Below are positions 24,775 to 33,001 of a stretch of 64,000 bases of DNA, piece by piece; the stretch's first letter is position 1; each line of letters starts with the position of its first letter. The stretch lies in IMG/VR virus record IMGVR_UViG_3300028837_000933, positions 57,821 to 121,820 of that record; one strand, 5' to 3'. Made by a program: the position numbers and the translations under genes. The notes beneath the pieces are model-generated. The model had not been told where the DNA came from and searched no databases. It saw only the letters and a list, made by a program, of their open reading frames with translations. Source of the DNA: a virus.

Positions 24775-25446
24775 ATGGCGATGCACAAGACGGACGAGCT
24801 GTATCTGGACGCGCTGCCGCCGTTTCCACACAGCGACGAGGAGTTCTACAAGATGGAGACCACGCGGGACGTTCCGACATCGGCGCTGTGGTTCGAGCGC
24901 TGTGGTGACCATCTGGACGGTCGCAAGCTGGCAATCTGGCCACGCGAGCGGAGCGCGTGGAACGTGGTCCACAACGTCTTCTGGATGACGTTCTATCCGG
25001 ACGGCGCTGTGGTCGGCGGCTATGGCACGCGGATCGAGGGCGTGGATACGCCGTACAACTGGCGCAGTCACATCGAGCACCTGGCTCGCCGGAACGGCTA
25101 CAAGGTGACGGAGCCGGGACGGAACCGGACAATCCGGGTGGACTGGCATCCTGGTGACGTGGTGGCCGTGGTGTTCAAGTACATCGAGCGCCGCGAGACG
25201 CTGGACCAGTCGGAGTTGAACCGGCTGTACGACTACCGCCAGTTCTGGAACCCGCGGAAGGTGCGCAAGCTGTCGCTGTGGGTGGGCAGCGCGTGCCCTG
25301 GACAGCGCCAAGCTGGGCGCATAGCAACACAACAACCGAATACTCACGAGAGACCCGAATCGGGGCGGCTGGGCTTCATTCCCAGTGGCCCCTTTTCGGG
25401 TGCCGGCGCCCCTGGTTCGGGCGCCGAGTACAGAGAGGGAGAGTGA
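24775..25446 (+). CDS. Cassette protein 11: hypothetical, frame runs through next header
   Basis: 223 residues. The conserved part (to about residue 180) is soluble and Trp/Arg-rich (WNVVHNVFWMTFYPDGAVVG). Every other cassette stops before the next module; here the expected stop (TAG near 25,322) is out of frame, and translation continues through header B6 to a TGA directly before ATG 25447. The last 45 residues are therefore translated hairpin (HERPESGRLGFIPSGPFSG). A small indel near the 3' end, or an assembly error, would explain this. Confidence 0.55.
   Translation: MAMHKTDELYLDALPPFPHSDEEFYKMETTRDVPTSALWFERCGDHLDGRKLAIWPRERSAWNVVHNVFWMTFYPDGAVVGGYGTRIEGVDTPYNWRSHIEHLARRNGYKVTEPGRNRTIRVDWHPGDVVAVVFKYIERRETLDQSELNRLYDYRQFWNPRKVRKLSLWVGSACPGQRQAGRIATQQPNTHERPESGRLGFIPSGPFSGAGAPGSGAEYREGE
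25348..25446 (+). repeat. Cassette header B6
   Basis: Apical GCTGGG CTTCATT CCCAGT and inner GGGGC/GCCCC, a double compensatory change relative to GGGAC/GTCCC; second hairpin CGGCGCC/GGCGCCG. Confidence 0.9.
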
Positions 25447-25803
25447 ATGATGGACGTCGAGACTACGGTTTGTCGGCTCAAAGCAACGCTGGTATCCAGC
25501 GAGGGTGAGAATCTCAGCGTCAAGGCTCGCGGTGACGGAACGCTGTCGGTGACAGAGCTTGACACCAACAACGCGTTCACCACAACGCGGACGCTGGTCG
25601 GCGTGATCGTCTACGCGGCGGGCCGGAGCGTGATACACCGGGCTTCCGCGCTGGACACGCTCCGCGGACTGCGTGGCGACAAGGCGGTCAAGCTGGTGGA
25701 CGATGGCGAGGGCGCGTTGATTGGCTGGGAGTGCTCCGGCTGTCCCCATGGTGAGCACTGGCACGATGTGAGCGTGGTGCCAGCCGACATCACAACCGAA
25801 TAG
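25447..25803 (+). CDS. Cassette protein 12: hypothetical
   Basis: 118 residues from ATG 25447 (ATG 25450 equally possible). Beta-rich N-terminal half (LSVKARGDGTLSVTEL), a helical middle and a CSGCPHGEHWH motif near residue 98 that could bind metal. No family recognised. Confidence 0.6.
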   Translation: MMDVETTVCRLKATLVSSEGENLSVKARGDGTLSVTELDTNNAFTTTRTLVGVIVYAAGRSVIHRASALDTLRGLRGDKAVKLVDDGEGALIGWECSGCPHGEHWHDVSVVPADITTE

Positions 25804-25804
25804 C

Positions 25805-25905
25805 GAGAGACCCGAAACGGGGCGGTTGGCCGATGGTGGCCGCGGTCCCTTTTCGGGTGCCGGCGCCTGGGGCTTAGGCGCTGGACAACAGAGAGGGAGG
25901 GTATC
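25805..25905 (+). repeat. Cassette header B7
   Basis: Outer ACCCGAA/TTCGGGT, inner GGGGC/GTCCC, apical GTTGGCC/GGCCGC; second hairpin CGGCGCC/GGCGCTG; GAGAGGGAGGGTATC before ATG. Confidence 0.9.
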
Positions 25906-26286
25906 ATGCCGCACGGAATCAGTGGACTGTGTTTCGAGTTGGAAGTTGGCATATTCCGGCGAGCGTTGCTGGCCAACGTGTCGCGGAGCGTGTCGATCCT
26001 GGCTACGCACATCGGCAAGGCGCCAGTGATAATCCGGGACCTGGACTACAATCCGGGGATCGTGACGGAGCGCCGGATCGAGCGCAGCCAGATCGTGCTG
26101 TCGGTTGGTCGCATGGCTCTGGACAGCAGCAAGCTGCTGGGGTTCCTGGCCGGGATGGCCAACAGCGCACGCGTCCAGGTGGCCTACAACGCGGACAGCG
26201 AGCCGTGCATCACCGGGCTGTGCTGGGGCCAAAAGCGATGGCACACAATAGCCGACCTGGAGCCGTTCCAGTCGCCCGCCAGCTAG
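25906..26286 (+). CDS. Cassette protein 13: hypothetical
   Basis: 126 residues with alternating strands and helices (FRRALLANVSRSVSILATHI; LDSSKLLGFLAGMANSARVQ). The second half (SSKLLGFLAGM...VQVAYN) faintly recalls a clamp-type domain, as in cassettes at 31,111 and 33,002, but this is weak. Start set by header B7. Confidence 0.6.
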   Translation: MPHGISGLCFELEVGIFRRALLANVSRSVSILATHIGKAPVIIRDLDYNPGIVTERRIERSQIVLSVGRMALDSSKLLGFLAGMANSARVQVAYNADSEPCITGLCWGQKRWHTIADLEPFQSPAS

Positions 26287-26307
26287 ACTGGCGCACAACC
26301 GAATAGC

Positions 26308-26408
26308 GAGAGACCCGAATGGGGGCGAGCCGGGACGGTCCGGTTGGTCCCTTTTCGGGTGCCAGCGGCTTAGGGTTAGCCGTTGAGTACAGAGAGGGAG
26401 GGAGTAAC
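26308..26408 (+). repeat. Cassette header B8
   Basis: Apical AGCCGG GACGGT CCGGTT; second hairpin CAGCGGCT/AGCCGTTG; start codon after it is GTG. Confidence 0.9.
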
Positions 26409-26732
26409 GTGAATCTCAGCATGGATACGGTATTGGACATCTGCAAGCGGTATGGCAAGCTGGGTTCGGCTGGTCAGGACGTGCTGGAGTCGGCGTTGAA
26501 CCGGGACCTGGGGTACGAGAACACAACGCCGTCCTTGGTGGAAGAGGCGCGGTCGTTCCTGGAGCTTCTGGCTGTCGAGTTCCCAGCTGAGGCTGGGGTG
26601 GCTTGTGAGGCTGAGTCCACAGCCGAGTACTGCGCCGAGTATCTGGCCAACGAACCGGAAGACGGCGAGGAGTGGGGCGAGTTGGAATGGACGGAATGGG
26701 GATTGGGCTGGAGTGGCGCGAGAGGCGGATAG
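26409..26732 (+). CDS. Cassette protein 14: small acidic hypothetical, GTG start
   Basis: 107 residues. Helical first half (VLDICKRYGKLGSAGQDVLE), then a very acidic tail (EPEDGEEWGELEWTEWG). Strong negative charge is a feature of DNA-mimic inhibitors, but there is no further support. Start GTG 26409 is set by the header ribosome site. Confidence 0.55.
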   Translation: MNLSMDTVLDICKRYGKLGSAGQDVLESALNRDLGYENTTPSLVEEARSFLELLAVEFPAEAGVACEAESTAEYCAEYLANEPEDGEEWGELEWTEWGLGWSGARGG

Positions 26733-26777
26733 GACTGTTCATCCCTACCGTTCCCAACGGAATCACAACCGAATAGC

Positions 26778-26877
26778 GAGAGACCCGAAACGGGGCGGTT
26801 GGCCAACGGTGGCCAGCGGTCCCTTTTCGGGTGCCGGCGTCCGATCTGCTGACGCCGAGTACAGAGAGGGAGAGTGA
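26778..26877 (+). repeat. Cassette header B9
   Basis: Apical GTTGGCC AACG GTGGCC-type arms; second hairpin CGGCGTC/GACGCCG. A GTTCCCAACGGAA palindrome lies 20 bp upstream. Confidence 0.9.
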
Positions 26878-27573
26878 ATGATGGAGAGCAAGAGGGAAGT
26901 AGTTCACCTGGCCCTGATGGAAACCACGTGGCCGGACGCGCCGCACATCGGGAGGTGGTCGTACACGCTTGGCGACTATGCCGGGGAGTGCAGCCAGTTG
27001 TACCCGACAGCTGACGCGTGCGATGCCGCCCTGGAAGAGCTGATGCCGAAAGCTCGCTGGGACAGGCGGGTTGTCGTCTGCTGCAAGGTCCACCACGAGA
27101 GTGCAGATGTGGACGTGGTGACCGACTACAGCATCGCGGACGGCGAGGTCATCGGCGTACACCGAGTGGAGCCAGGCGGCTGGCTGCGCAAGGTGCAGCA
27201 GCTGCTGGAGTCGGCGGTCAACGCCGACCTGGCCGAAACGGAAGTCCGTCGACAGATGCTGCAAAGCGCCCGGTGGCCACGGGCGGCGACCATCGCAAAG
27301 TTCTTGTACACCACAGACGGCGAGCAGGCGCTGTGGTTCGCCAACGCCGACCGCACACGGTTCGCGAGCGCCTCGCCGCACCACGCGCACAACGTGATGG
27401 GGCGGGCCGTCACCACGTGGCACGAGAACGGAGACGTTGACACGCACGTCTGGATGCCCAAACCGTCGCTACAGTTCTGGGTGACGGGGATGGTGCTGTT
27501 CGTCAAGGTCAACTACGATCTCGATCCGGTGAGCCGGGAAGAGGTCATGGCCTGCATCACAGCGCCGGAATAG
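26878..27573 (+). CDS. Cassette protein 15: hypothetical
   Basis: 231 residues, one of the longer cassettes. N-terminal strands with YTLGDYAGECS, middle helix RKVQQLLESAVNADLAETEV, C-terminal strands DVDTHVWMPKPSLQFWVTGM. No catalytic motif noticed. Start ATG 26878 or 26881, set by header B9. Confidence 0.6.
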   Translation: MMESKREVVHLALMETTWPDAPHIGRWSYTLGDYAGECSQLYPTADACDAALEELMPKARWDRRVVVCCKVHHESADVDVVTDYSIADGEVIGVHRVEPGGWLRKVQQLLESAVNADLAETEVRRQMLQSARWPRAATIAKFLYTTDGEQALWFANADRTRFASASPHHAHNVMGRAVTTWHENGDVDTHVWMPKPSLQFWVTGMVLFVKVNYDLDPVSREEVMACITAPE

Positions 27574-27594
27574 GCGCCAGTACAACCGAATACA

Positions 27595-27695
27595 GAGAGA
27601 CCCGAAACGGGACGGTTGGCCTATGGTGGTCGCGGTCCCTTTTCGGGTGCCAGCGCCAGCGGCTTAGGCGCTGAGTAACAGAGAGGGAGGGCAGT
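27595..27695 (+). repeat. Cassette header B10
   Basis: Inner GGGAC/GTCCC, apical GTTGGCC TATGGT GGTCGC, second hairpin CAGCGCC AGCGGCTTA GGCGCTG. Confidence 0.9.
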
Positions 27696-27995
27696 ATGAC
27701 GGAATACGAGAAGGCGGTCGAGCGCACGGAGCTTGCGATGTTCGAGCTGGGCGTGGACGCGGGGTTCAATGAGCACGCGTTCTGCATCGGGCGCGATCAG
27801 GGCGACACCGAGATCAAGCTGTGGAGCGTCTACACTCCGCTGGCTGGCGGCGGCAAGCGGCGCATCACAACGGTCATGGGGCGCACGGAGCTTGAGGCTC
27901 AGGACAGAGCGTGGGACACGTTGAACCGGCCGGGGCGCGTGGCAATCGCGCTCGAGTGGCGCGACATGGGTTGTCGCGTAGAACCGAAAGAGTAA
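27696..27995 (+). CDS. Cassette protein 16: small hypothetical
   Basis: 99 residues. Helix (EYEKAVERTELAMFELGVDA), strand-rich centre with KLWSVYTPLAGGGKRRI, then a second helix. Soluble, mixed charge. No family recognised; start set by header B10. Confidence 0.6.
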   Translation: MTEYEKAVERTELAMFELGVDAGFNEHAFCIGRDQGDTEIKLWSVYTPLAGGGKRRITTVMGRTELEAQDRAWDTLNRPGRVAIALEWRDMGCRVEPKE

Positions 27996-27998
27996 CAC

Positions 27999-28097
27999 GA
28001 GAGATCCGAATCGGGACGGTGGCCAATGGCCGCGGTCCCTTTTCGGGTGCCGGCGCCTGGGGCTTAGGCGCTGGACAACAGAGAGGGAGGGTGTATC
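27999..28097 (+). repeat. Cassette header B11
   Basis: GAGATCCGAA variant of the outer arm; inner GGGAC/GTCCC; apical GTGGCC AAT GGCCGC; second hairpin CGGCGCC/GGCGCTG. Confidence 0.9.
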
Positions 28098-28328
28098 ATG
28101 GCCGGAAACGGCAAGCCAAGTCTCCGCTATAATCGGGGGCGCCGCGTGCTTCTGGACGCACGCTCAGCGCACTTTCAGCGGACGGGGCACAAGCGCATCC
28201 ACGTGGGCTTGAACTACATCGAGTGCGAGGTCTGCAAGGCACACGCGCACCTGGATCGGTTCGCCCGGCAGCTGCTACAGCATGGCCGAGTGGGGCCGCT
28301 GTACCAGATTCAGCCAGCCGAGTTCTAG
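28098..28328 (+). CDS. Cassette protein 17: small basic hypothetical
   Basis: 76 residues, Arg/Lys/His-rich (RYNRGRRVLLDARSAHFQRT), with a single CEVC pair near residue 49. Possibly nucleic-acid binding. Start set by header B11. Confidence 0.55.
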   Translation: MAGNGKPSLRYNRGRRVLLDARSAHFQRTGHKRIHVGLNYIECEVCKAHAHLDRFARQLLQHGRVGPLYQIQPAEF

Positions 28329-28352
28329 CATCGGCGGCGGGACAGTAGCACA

Positions 28353-28464
28353 GAGAGACCCGAAACGGGGCGGTTGGGGTGCCGCAGAGTCATGGTCCCA
28401 ACGGTCCCTTTTCGGGTGCCGGCGCCTGGGGCTTAGGCGCTGGACAACAGAGAGGGAGGGTATC
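28353..28464 (+). repeat. Cassette header B12
   Basis: Longest apical arm of family B: GTTGGG...CCCAAC with a 20-nt loop; second hairpin CGGCGCC/GGCGCTG. Confidence 0.9.
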
Positions 28465-28767
28465 ATGCGGAGAGTGTTCAAGGTCGCGGAGAAGGACGGC
28501 GACGAGATCAACGAGAAGGCGCTCCGGCTGGCCGCCAAGGCGCTCCGGCGTGAGCGTGACGGCGGTGCTCTGCTACGTGTCGGGCGGGACTACGAGCCGA
28601 TGGAAGTGGAGCGGATCAACGTTGGCACGGAGTGCCGCGGGCTGATGGGGCGCACGCTGTTCCTGGAAGTCGTCGACGGGCGCAAGCGCGTACACAAGGT
28701 AGCCGCCGAGATGGTTCGGGGCGTCTACGTCTACGGCGGGACACGGACGGTCGAGACAGTCGAGTAG
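28465..28767 (+). CDS. Cassette protein 18: small basic hypothetical
   Basis: 100 residues; helical basic N-terminal half (INEKALRLAAKALRRERDG) and strand-rich second half (GRTLFLEVVDGRKRVHKVAA). The stop TAG overlaps the first base of the next module. No family recognised. Confidence 0.6.
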   Translation: MRRVFKVAEKDGDEINEKALRLAAKALRRERDGGALLRVGRDYEPMEVERINVGTECRGLMGRTLFLEVVDGRKRVHKVAAEMVRGVYVYGGTRTVETVE

Positions 28768-28853
28768 AGAGATCCGAAACGGGACGGTGGCCAGCGGCTG
28801 CGGTCCCTTTTCGGGTGCCGGCGCAACACGCGCCGAGTACAGAGAGGGAGGGA
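28767..28853 (+). repeat. Cassette header B13
   Basis: Short form: apical GTGGCC AGC GGCTGC, second hairpin CGGCGC AACA CGCGCCG; GAGAGGGAGGGA before ATG. Confidence 0.9.
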
Positions 28854-29267
28854 ATGATGGAGACGCTACACTTTGCTATCGTGAGAGTCTCGCACAAGAC
28901 GGACGGCGCTGTGGAGTGGTGTGCTCTGGTCATGGTGGAGCACACGAGCGCATGGGACCGTCCAGCGCGGTTCGAGTGGCAGGGGATCTATCCCACGCTG
29001 GCCAGCCTGGAGCGTGGACTCGCCAAGGTGTACCCTGGCTCAGAGTTGGGCAAGGGCCGTGGCCTAACGTTCATGGTACACGTGACGCGCCACGACACCG
29101 ACACCACCGACCGCATCCAGCGCTATCTGCTACCGCCGCCCGATGGCCGCGAGGTGGAAGTGCCGAGTCATGGCAACGATGCCGAGATCACGATCCAGTC
29201 CTGGCTGCTGGACGAGGTCGTCCAGCGGAAGGCGCTGGCCTTCGATGCGGCGCGGAACGCGGAGTAG
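28854..29267 (+). CDS. Cassette protein 19: hypothetical
   Basis: 137 residues from ATG 28854 (or 28857). Strand-helix-strand layout (HFAIVRVSHKTDGAVEWCAL; TLASLERGLAKVYPGSELGK; LTFMVHVTRHDTDTTD). No family recognised. The stop abuts header B14. Confidence 0.6.
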   Translation: MMETLHFAIVRVSHKTDGAVEWCALVMVEHTSAWDRPARFEWQGIYPTLASLERGLAKVYPGSELGKGRGLTFMVHVTRHDTDTTDRIQRYLLPPPDGREVEVPSHGNDAEITIQSWLLDEVVQRKALAFDAARNAE

Positions 29268-29367
29268 AGAGAGACCCGAAACGGGACGGTTGCCACCGGC
29301 AGCGGTCCCTTTTCGGGTGCCAGCGCCAGCGGCTTAGGCGCTGAGTGACAGAGAGGGAGGGAGTATC
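29268..29367 (+). repeat. Cassette header B14
   Basis: Apical GTTGCC ACC GGCAGC, second hairpin CAGCGCC AGCGGCTTA GGCGCTG. Confidence 0.9.
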
Positions 29368-29589
29368 ATGGCTGAGGAGTTGAAACGGGCGGAGCGGGTG
29401 TTGCGGACGAAGCTGGCTCGAATGTACAGAGTCTACGGTGAGGCTGTCATCCGGAAGGTCGCGGCCGTGGAGTTCTTGGGCGTGGTGGACGGGTTCTACC
29501 AGTTCCAAGTGGAGTTCGAGCGAGAGTTGCTTCCCCAGTTCTACGAGGTGCGCTTGTACGCCAAGAGCGCCAGGGTGTACAGCGCCTAG
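29368..29589 (+). CDS. Cassette protein 20: small hypothetical
   Basis: 73 residues; basic helix first (ELKRAERVLRTKLARMYRVY) and beta-like second half (VAAVEFLGVVDGFYQFQVEF). No family recognised. The stop overlaps the next module. Confidence 0.6.
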   Translation: MAEELKRAERVLRTKLARMYRVYGEAVIRKVAAVEFLGVVDGFYQFQVEFERELLPQFYEVRLYAKSARVYSA

Positions 29590-29681
29590 AGAGACCCGAG
29601 ATGGGACGGTGGCCAATGGCCGCGGTCCCTTTTCGGGTGCCGGCGCACTGCGCCGAGTACATCACAGAGAGGGAGGGTATC
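29589..29681 (+). repeat. Cassette header B15
   Basis: Outer ACCCGAG variant; apical GTGGCC AAT GGCCGC; second hairpin CGGCGCA C TGCGCCG with a single-base loop. Confidence 0.9.
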
Positions 29682-30449
29682 ATGGGTAGACGCGAGATGC
29701 TCAAGAGGGACGCGGGCGTCCGGTTCCTGTATCTGGTCTCCGAGAAGATTCTGGAGACCTACGAGATCAAGCACTGGCCAAGCGTCATGCGGAACCGCAA
29801 GACCAGTCTACACCGACGCCGGAACGGGACGAGCCAGCTGCTGTTCAGCTGGTCCAACGTCCAGCGGCAGTGGTACTGCGGAGCCAGGGAGTACAAGACG
29901 GTGGCCAGGGCAATGCGCGAGGTCAACGAGCGCTCAGAGCCTGGCTGGCACGCACTCCGGCAGGTCCTGCTCCACGAGTGCGCCCACGCGCTTCAGTATG
30001 AGGTGCCGAACGGGCGGACGCGGGGCAGCATCCACAACGAAGTGTTCATGGCCGAGTACCGTGCTCTGCTGGAACGCTACGATCTGGATCGGTGCCTGAC
30101 GATGGCTGGTCTCACGCTGGACAGCAAGCCGCCGTGGGAAGAGCCGAAAGTGGAAGAGCCAACCACCGCACAGACATCGTTCATCGCACCCAAACCGCAG
30201 ACAGAACTGCTCATCGGACGGATCAAGATCAAGGAAAAGGCGCAGTTCTGGTCAGCGAGACAGCAAAAGGACGGCAAGATCAACCTGTCGTTCGGCCGCA
30301 AGTACTACGCTAAGATGACGTCGACGGAGCGCCAGCTGCTGCTCGAGTACTGCATGGCCACGATGCGGAAGTCGCTATTCCGCGTGCCGATCCCGCCCGA
30401 CCTCCGCGGCCAGTACCTGGCGCTGAGGCTGCGAGTGGGCGGCTGGTAG
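29682..30449 (+). CDS. Cassette protein 21: SprT-like zinc metalloprotease
   Basis: 255 residues. LLHECAHAL (HECAH at 98-102) is the HExxH zinc motif of SprT/zincin proteases, with a later IHNEVFM His as possible third ligand. The C-terminal half is Lys-rich (RIKIKEKAQFWSARQQKDGK) and may bind DNA, as in SprT/Spartan proteins that cut DNA-bound proteins. A phage could use it to clear host or blocking proteins from DNA. It is the clearest enzyme of the array. Start set by header B15. Confidence 0.75.
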   Translation: MGRREMLKRDAGVRFLYLVSEKILETYEIKHWPSVMRNRKTSLHRRRNGTSQLLFSWSNVQRQWYCGAREYKTVARAMREVNERSEPGWHALRQVLLHECAHALQYEVPNGRTRGSIHNEVFMAEYRALLERYDLDRCLTMAGLTLDSKPPWEEPKVEEPTTAQTSFIAPKPQTELLIGRIKIKEKAQFWSARQQKDGKINLSFGRKYYAKMTSTERQLLLEYCMATMRKSLFRVPIPPDLRGQYLALRLRVGGW

Positions 30450-30549
30450 AGAGACCCGAGATGGGACGATGGCCCGGCCTGGGCTGTGGTCCCTTTTCGG
30501 GTGCCAGCGCCAGCGGCTTAGGCGCTGAGTAACAGAGAGGGAGGGCAAT
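30449..30549 (+). repeat. Cassette header B16
   Basis: Apical ATGGCCC GGCCT GGGCTGT, second hairpin CAGCGCC/GGCGCTG; heads a two-gene cassette. Confidence 0.9.
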
Positions 30550-30858
30550 ATGGAAACGGCGGACTTGGGGTATGGAACCGTGCTGGCGCTCAAGCCAACG
30601 GGACGGCACGCGGACGTGTTCCAGCAAGTCATCTTGATCAGCGATGGCAGCGCTGTGTTCCCGCGAGGCGAGGAGACGCGGTTCTTCGGTCTTTTCGTAG
30701 ACGACTACGAGCAGCCAACGAAGTATGGGTTGGCCAACGTGTACGTCCCGGAAGAGGCGGAAGAGCGTGTCGGTCAAGTCGAGGAAACGCAGGTGCCGAT
30801 CATGGTCGTTGATGCCGGCTTTGGCTGGCCTGGACGACTCACACCGAAGGAGGGCTGA
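30550..30858 (+). CDS. Cassette protein 22: hypothetical
   Basis: 102 residues. Strand-rich (GYGTVLALKPTGRHADVFQQ, FFGLFVDDYEQPTKYGLANV), acidic. Ends in KEG-TGA one base before the next ATG, with an AAGGAGG site inside its own end. No family recognised. Confidence 0.6.
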   Translation: METADLGYGTVLALKPTGRHADVFQQVILISDGSAVFPRGEETRFFGLFVDDYEQPTKYGLANVYVPEEAEERVGQVEETQVPIMVVDAGFGWPGRLTPKEG

Positions 30859-30859
30859 G

Positions 30860-31021
30860 ATGGCATTCGATCCGAGATACAGACCGCGCCCCGAGAACTG
30901 GGGCAAGCTGCACACCGCGCTCAAAGCTGGCGATGAGGCCAAGGCTGAGCGCATCCTCCGCACAATCGAGGCCGAAACCGAGCTGATGATACGCGAGGCA
31001 GAGGCGTACAAGGGCGACTAG
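30860..31021 (+). CDS. Cassette protein 23: small helical hypothetical
   Basis: 53 residues, mostly helical (KLHTALKAGDEAKAERILRT). It has no header of its own but an AAGGAGG site in the end of the preceding gene, so this cassette carries two genes. Function unknown. Confidence 0.6.
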   Translation: MAFDPRYRPRPENWGKLHTALKAGDEAKAERILRTIEAETELMIREAEAYKGD

Positions 31022-31110
31022 AGAGATCCGAAACGGGACGGTGGCCAGTGGCCGCGGTCCCTTTTCGGGTGCCGGCGCAACACGCGCCGAGTACAGAGAG
31101 GGAGGGAGAT
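31021..31110 (+). repeat. Cassette header B17
   Basis: Short form: apical GTGGCC AGT GGCCGC, second hairpin CGGCGC AACA CGCGCCG. Confidence 0.9.
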
Positions 31111-31521
31111 ATGGTTTTCCATGTGAAGCAGTACGTCTTGATGCGGCTGCTGTCGAATTGCCGCGTCAGGGCGCCGTGGATGGACACGATCCGTCTGCAC
31201 GCCATGCACCCGCAAGACCTACATCTGGTGAGGCTGGATCTGTTCGTGGAGGACGCGGGCGGCAACGTGGATGGTATCGGCATGATGCACACTATCGAAG
31301 AGTGCTACGACACCGTACACGTTGACAGTCCTGGCGCTGTCCTGGTCAGCTTGCACGAGCTGGGCAACGTGGTTCGTCACCACGCACCCGACCAGTACGT
31401 GACACTGGCGCTGTACGAGAAGGGCGAAGAGCGCGTCATGGTGAGCATCGGCAATGGCCATCCGAAGTATGTGGCCCGCATCGATGCGAGCACGCTCCGC
31501 ACCTTGCCAGATGCGGAGTAG
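31111..31521 (+). CDS. Cassette protein 24: single-domain sliding-clamp-like protein
   Basis: 136 residues. The start (FHVKQYVLMRLLSNCR) and the later SPGAVLVSLHELGNVVRH followed by a YVTLALYEKG strand match the layout of the first domain of bacterial beta clamps (compare IPAHTLYDLVRELNG in the 57,055 clamp). Only one domain is present, so it cannot form a normal clamp ring. It may bind clamp partners or poison the host clamp. Similarity is by eye. Confidence 0.45.
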   Translation: MVFHVKQYVLMRLLSNCRVRAPWMDTIRLHAMHPQDLHLVRLDLFVEDAGGNVDGIGMMHTIEECYDTVHVDSPGAVLVSLHELGNVVRHHAPDQYVTLALYEKGEERVMVSIGNGHPKYVARIDASTLRTLPDAE

Positions 31522-31524
31522 TAG

Positions 31525-31624
31525 GAGAGACCCGAAACGGGACGGTTGCCACCGGCAGCGGTCCCTTTTCGGGTGCCAGCGCCAGCGGCTTAGGCGCTGA
31601 GTAACAGAGAGGGAGGGAACAGTC
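31525..31624 (+). repeat. Cassette header B18
   Basis: Apical GTTGCC ACC GGCAGC, second hairpin CAGCGCC/GGCGCTG, as in B14. Confidence 0.9.
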
Positions 31625-32269
31625 ATGGAGATGAAGTGGAGTCACGAGATGTCCAAGCTGACGCTGGTCATCGAGACGGAACAGGGCGCCATCACAGATC
31701 CCGATGAAGTGCTACGCGCCGCCGAGGTCATCTTGATGACGGCGGTCAGCCATCTGGAGCCGGACACGGCGCCCGAGATCGTGCAGCGCGTGATCGATCA
31801 CGTCACCACCACCAACGATGCCATCGAGAGCGGCGACTGGAGTGGCGAGGCTGGACCAGACGAGTGCGACACGTGCTACAATCTGCTGGACAGCCACGAT
31901 GGGTGTGTGTTCTGCGACCAGGACGAACCCGATCCGCCGCCACGCGAGTACCGCAAGGTCAAGCAAGGCGACACGGTGCGGTTCGCCCACAAGCTGGGCT
32001 ACGAGGTGACGGCTGTGGTGGTCGGCAAGCGGTTCTACGCACACGCAGCGGACGCGTCCAGCATCACCGTGTACAGCGCTGACCACGGCACGCTGTACGG
32101 TCTCTCGCTGGGCGCTTACGAGATTCTCGCACAGCCGGACGATGCGACCCGCGAGAAGAAGTTCGTGGAGGCGGACGAGAACTACAAGGCGCATCTGAAA
32201 CAGTACGGGATCTGGGCGGCCAGATTCGAGCAGGAGCCCGACTACCGATTCTTCGAGTGGGAGGGCTAG
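31625..32269 (+). CDS. Cassette protein 25: hypothetical with zinc-ribbon-like motif
   Basis: 214 residues. A helical N-terminal third, a CDTC...CVFC motif (residues ~81-98) that could hold zinc, then a beta-rich YRKVKQGDTVRFAHKLGYEV segment resembling a small barrel. Start ATG 31625; an in-frame ATG at 31631 is possible. No enzyme motif seen. Confidence 0.6.
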   Translation: MEMKWSHEMSKLTLVIETEQGAITDPDEVLRAAEVILMTAVSHLEPDTAPEIVQRVIDHVTTTNDAIESGDWSGEAGPDECDTCYNLLDSHDGCVFCDQDEPDPPPREYRKVKQGDTVRFAHKLGYEVTAVVVGKRFYAHAADASSITVYSADHGTLYGLSLGAYEILAQPDDATREKKFVEADENYKAHLKQYGIWAARFEQEPDYRFFEWEG

Positions 32270-32271
32270 AC

Positions 32272-32368
32272 GAGAGACCCGAGATGGGACGGTTGCCACC
32301 GGCAGCGGTCCCTTTTCGGGTGCCAGCGTCCGATCTGCTGACGCTGAGTAACAGAGAGGGAGGGTATC
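32272..32368 (+). repeat. Cassette header B19
   Basis: Outer ACCCGAG variant, apical GTTGCC ACC GGCAGC, second hairpin CAGCGTC/GACGCTG. Confidence 0.9.
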
Positions 32369-32914
32369 ATGGGTAAGAGGTATCGAACGATCAACCTGGG
32401 CTGGGGCGCGGGTGAGCGCCGCTACGTCCGCCATGCGCTGGAGTCGACCGAGACCGGAATGCTCCGGCACCAGTTCAAGGTGTCAGACGAGGAGTGGGCC
32501 GCCAAGGTGAGCCCGACACCCGCCAGCGTGCGCCGCTTGCTTCGCGTGCTGGTCAAGAACGGCTGGAGCATCTGCGCCGAGGGAATGCTCAAGCCGGAAG
32601 TCGCCAAGGGCCGCGTGTGCGGCAACAACGCGCCCCGCTACGTCCACGTTGACTACAACGACTACGATGGCCGCGAGCAGCTGGTGCCGCCGCGCTGCTA
32701 CAGCCGGACACCACCGCCCTGCGTCCACGAGGGCGTCCACGTTGACCAGCCCCGCGCCGTGACGGAGTTCGAGAACGTCACCCAGGCATCCGTGGGCCGC
32801 ATCCTGGAGCTTCTGGACGAGGACGATGTGACAGTCTGGGCGGCTGTGGAGCCGTCCGTCACTCGCGTCCAGTTCCTTGGCTACGTGCCAACGGGCGAGG
32901 AAGAGGACGCTTAG
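32369..32914 (+). CDS. Cassette protein 26: hypothetical
   Basis: 181 residues. N-terminal half basic with a possible HTH (SPTPASVRRLLRVLVKNGWS), a Cys/Pro-rich centre (PPRCYSRTPPPCVHEGVHVD) and an acidic end. Might bind DNA; unproven. The stop overlaps the next header. Confidence 0.6.
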   Translation: MGKRYRTINLGWGAGERRYVRHALESTETGMLRHQFKVSDEEWAAKVSPTPASVRRLLRVLVKNGWSICAEGMLKPEVAKGRVCGNNAPRYVHVDYNDYDGREQLVPPRCYSRTPPPCVHEGVHVDQPRAVTEFENVTQASVGRILELLDEDDVTVWAAVEPSVTRVQFLGYVPTGEEEDA

Positions 32915-33001
32915 AGAGACCCGAAACGGGACGGTCAGCCTAGCTGGCGGTCCCTTTTCGGGTGCCGGCGCAACGCGCCGAGTACAGAGAGGGAGGGAGA
33001 T
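32914..33001 (+). repeat. Cassette header B20
   Basis: Apical GTCAGC CTA GCTGGC, second hairpin CGGCGC AA CGCGCCG. Confidence 0.9.

Noticed and set aside
24631-26298. 555-codon minus-strand frame
   Set aside because: Runs across several cassettes and modules on the opposite strand; repeated GTRKG-like segments are translated hairpins.
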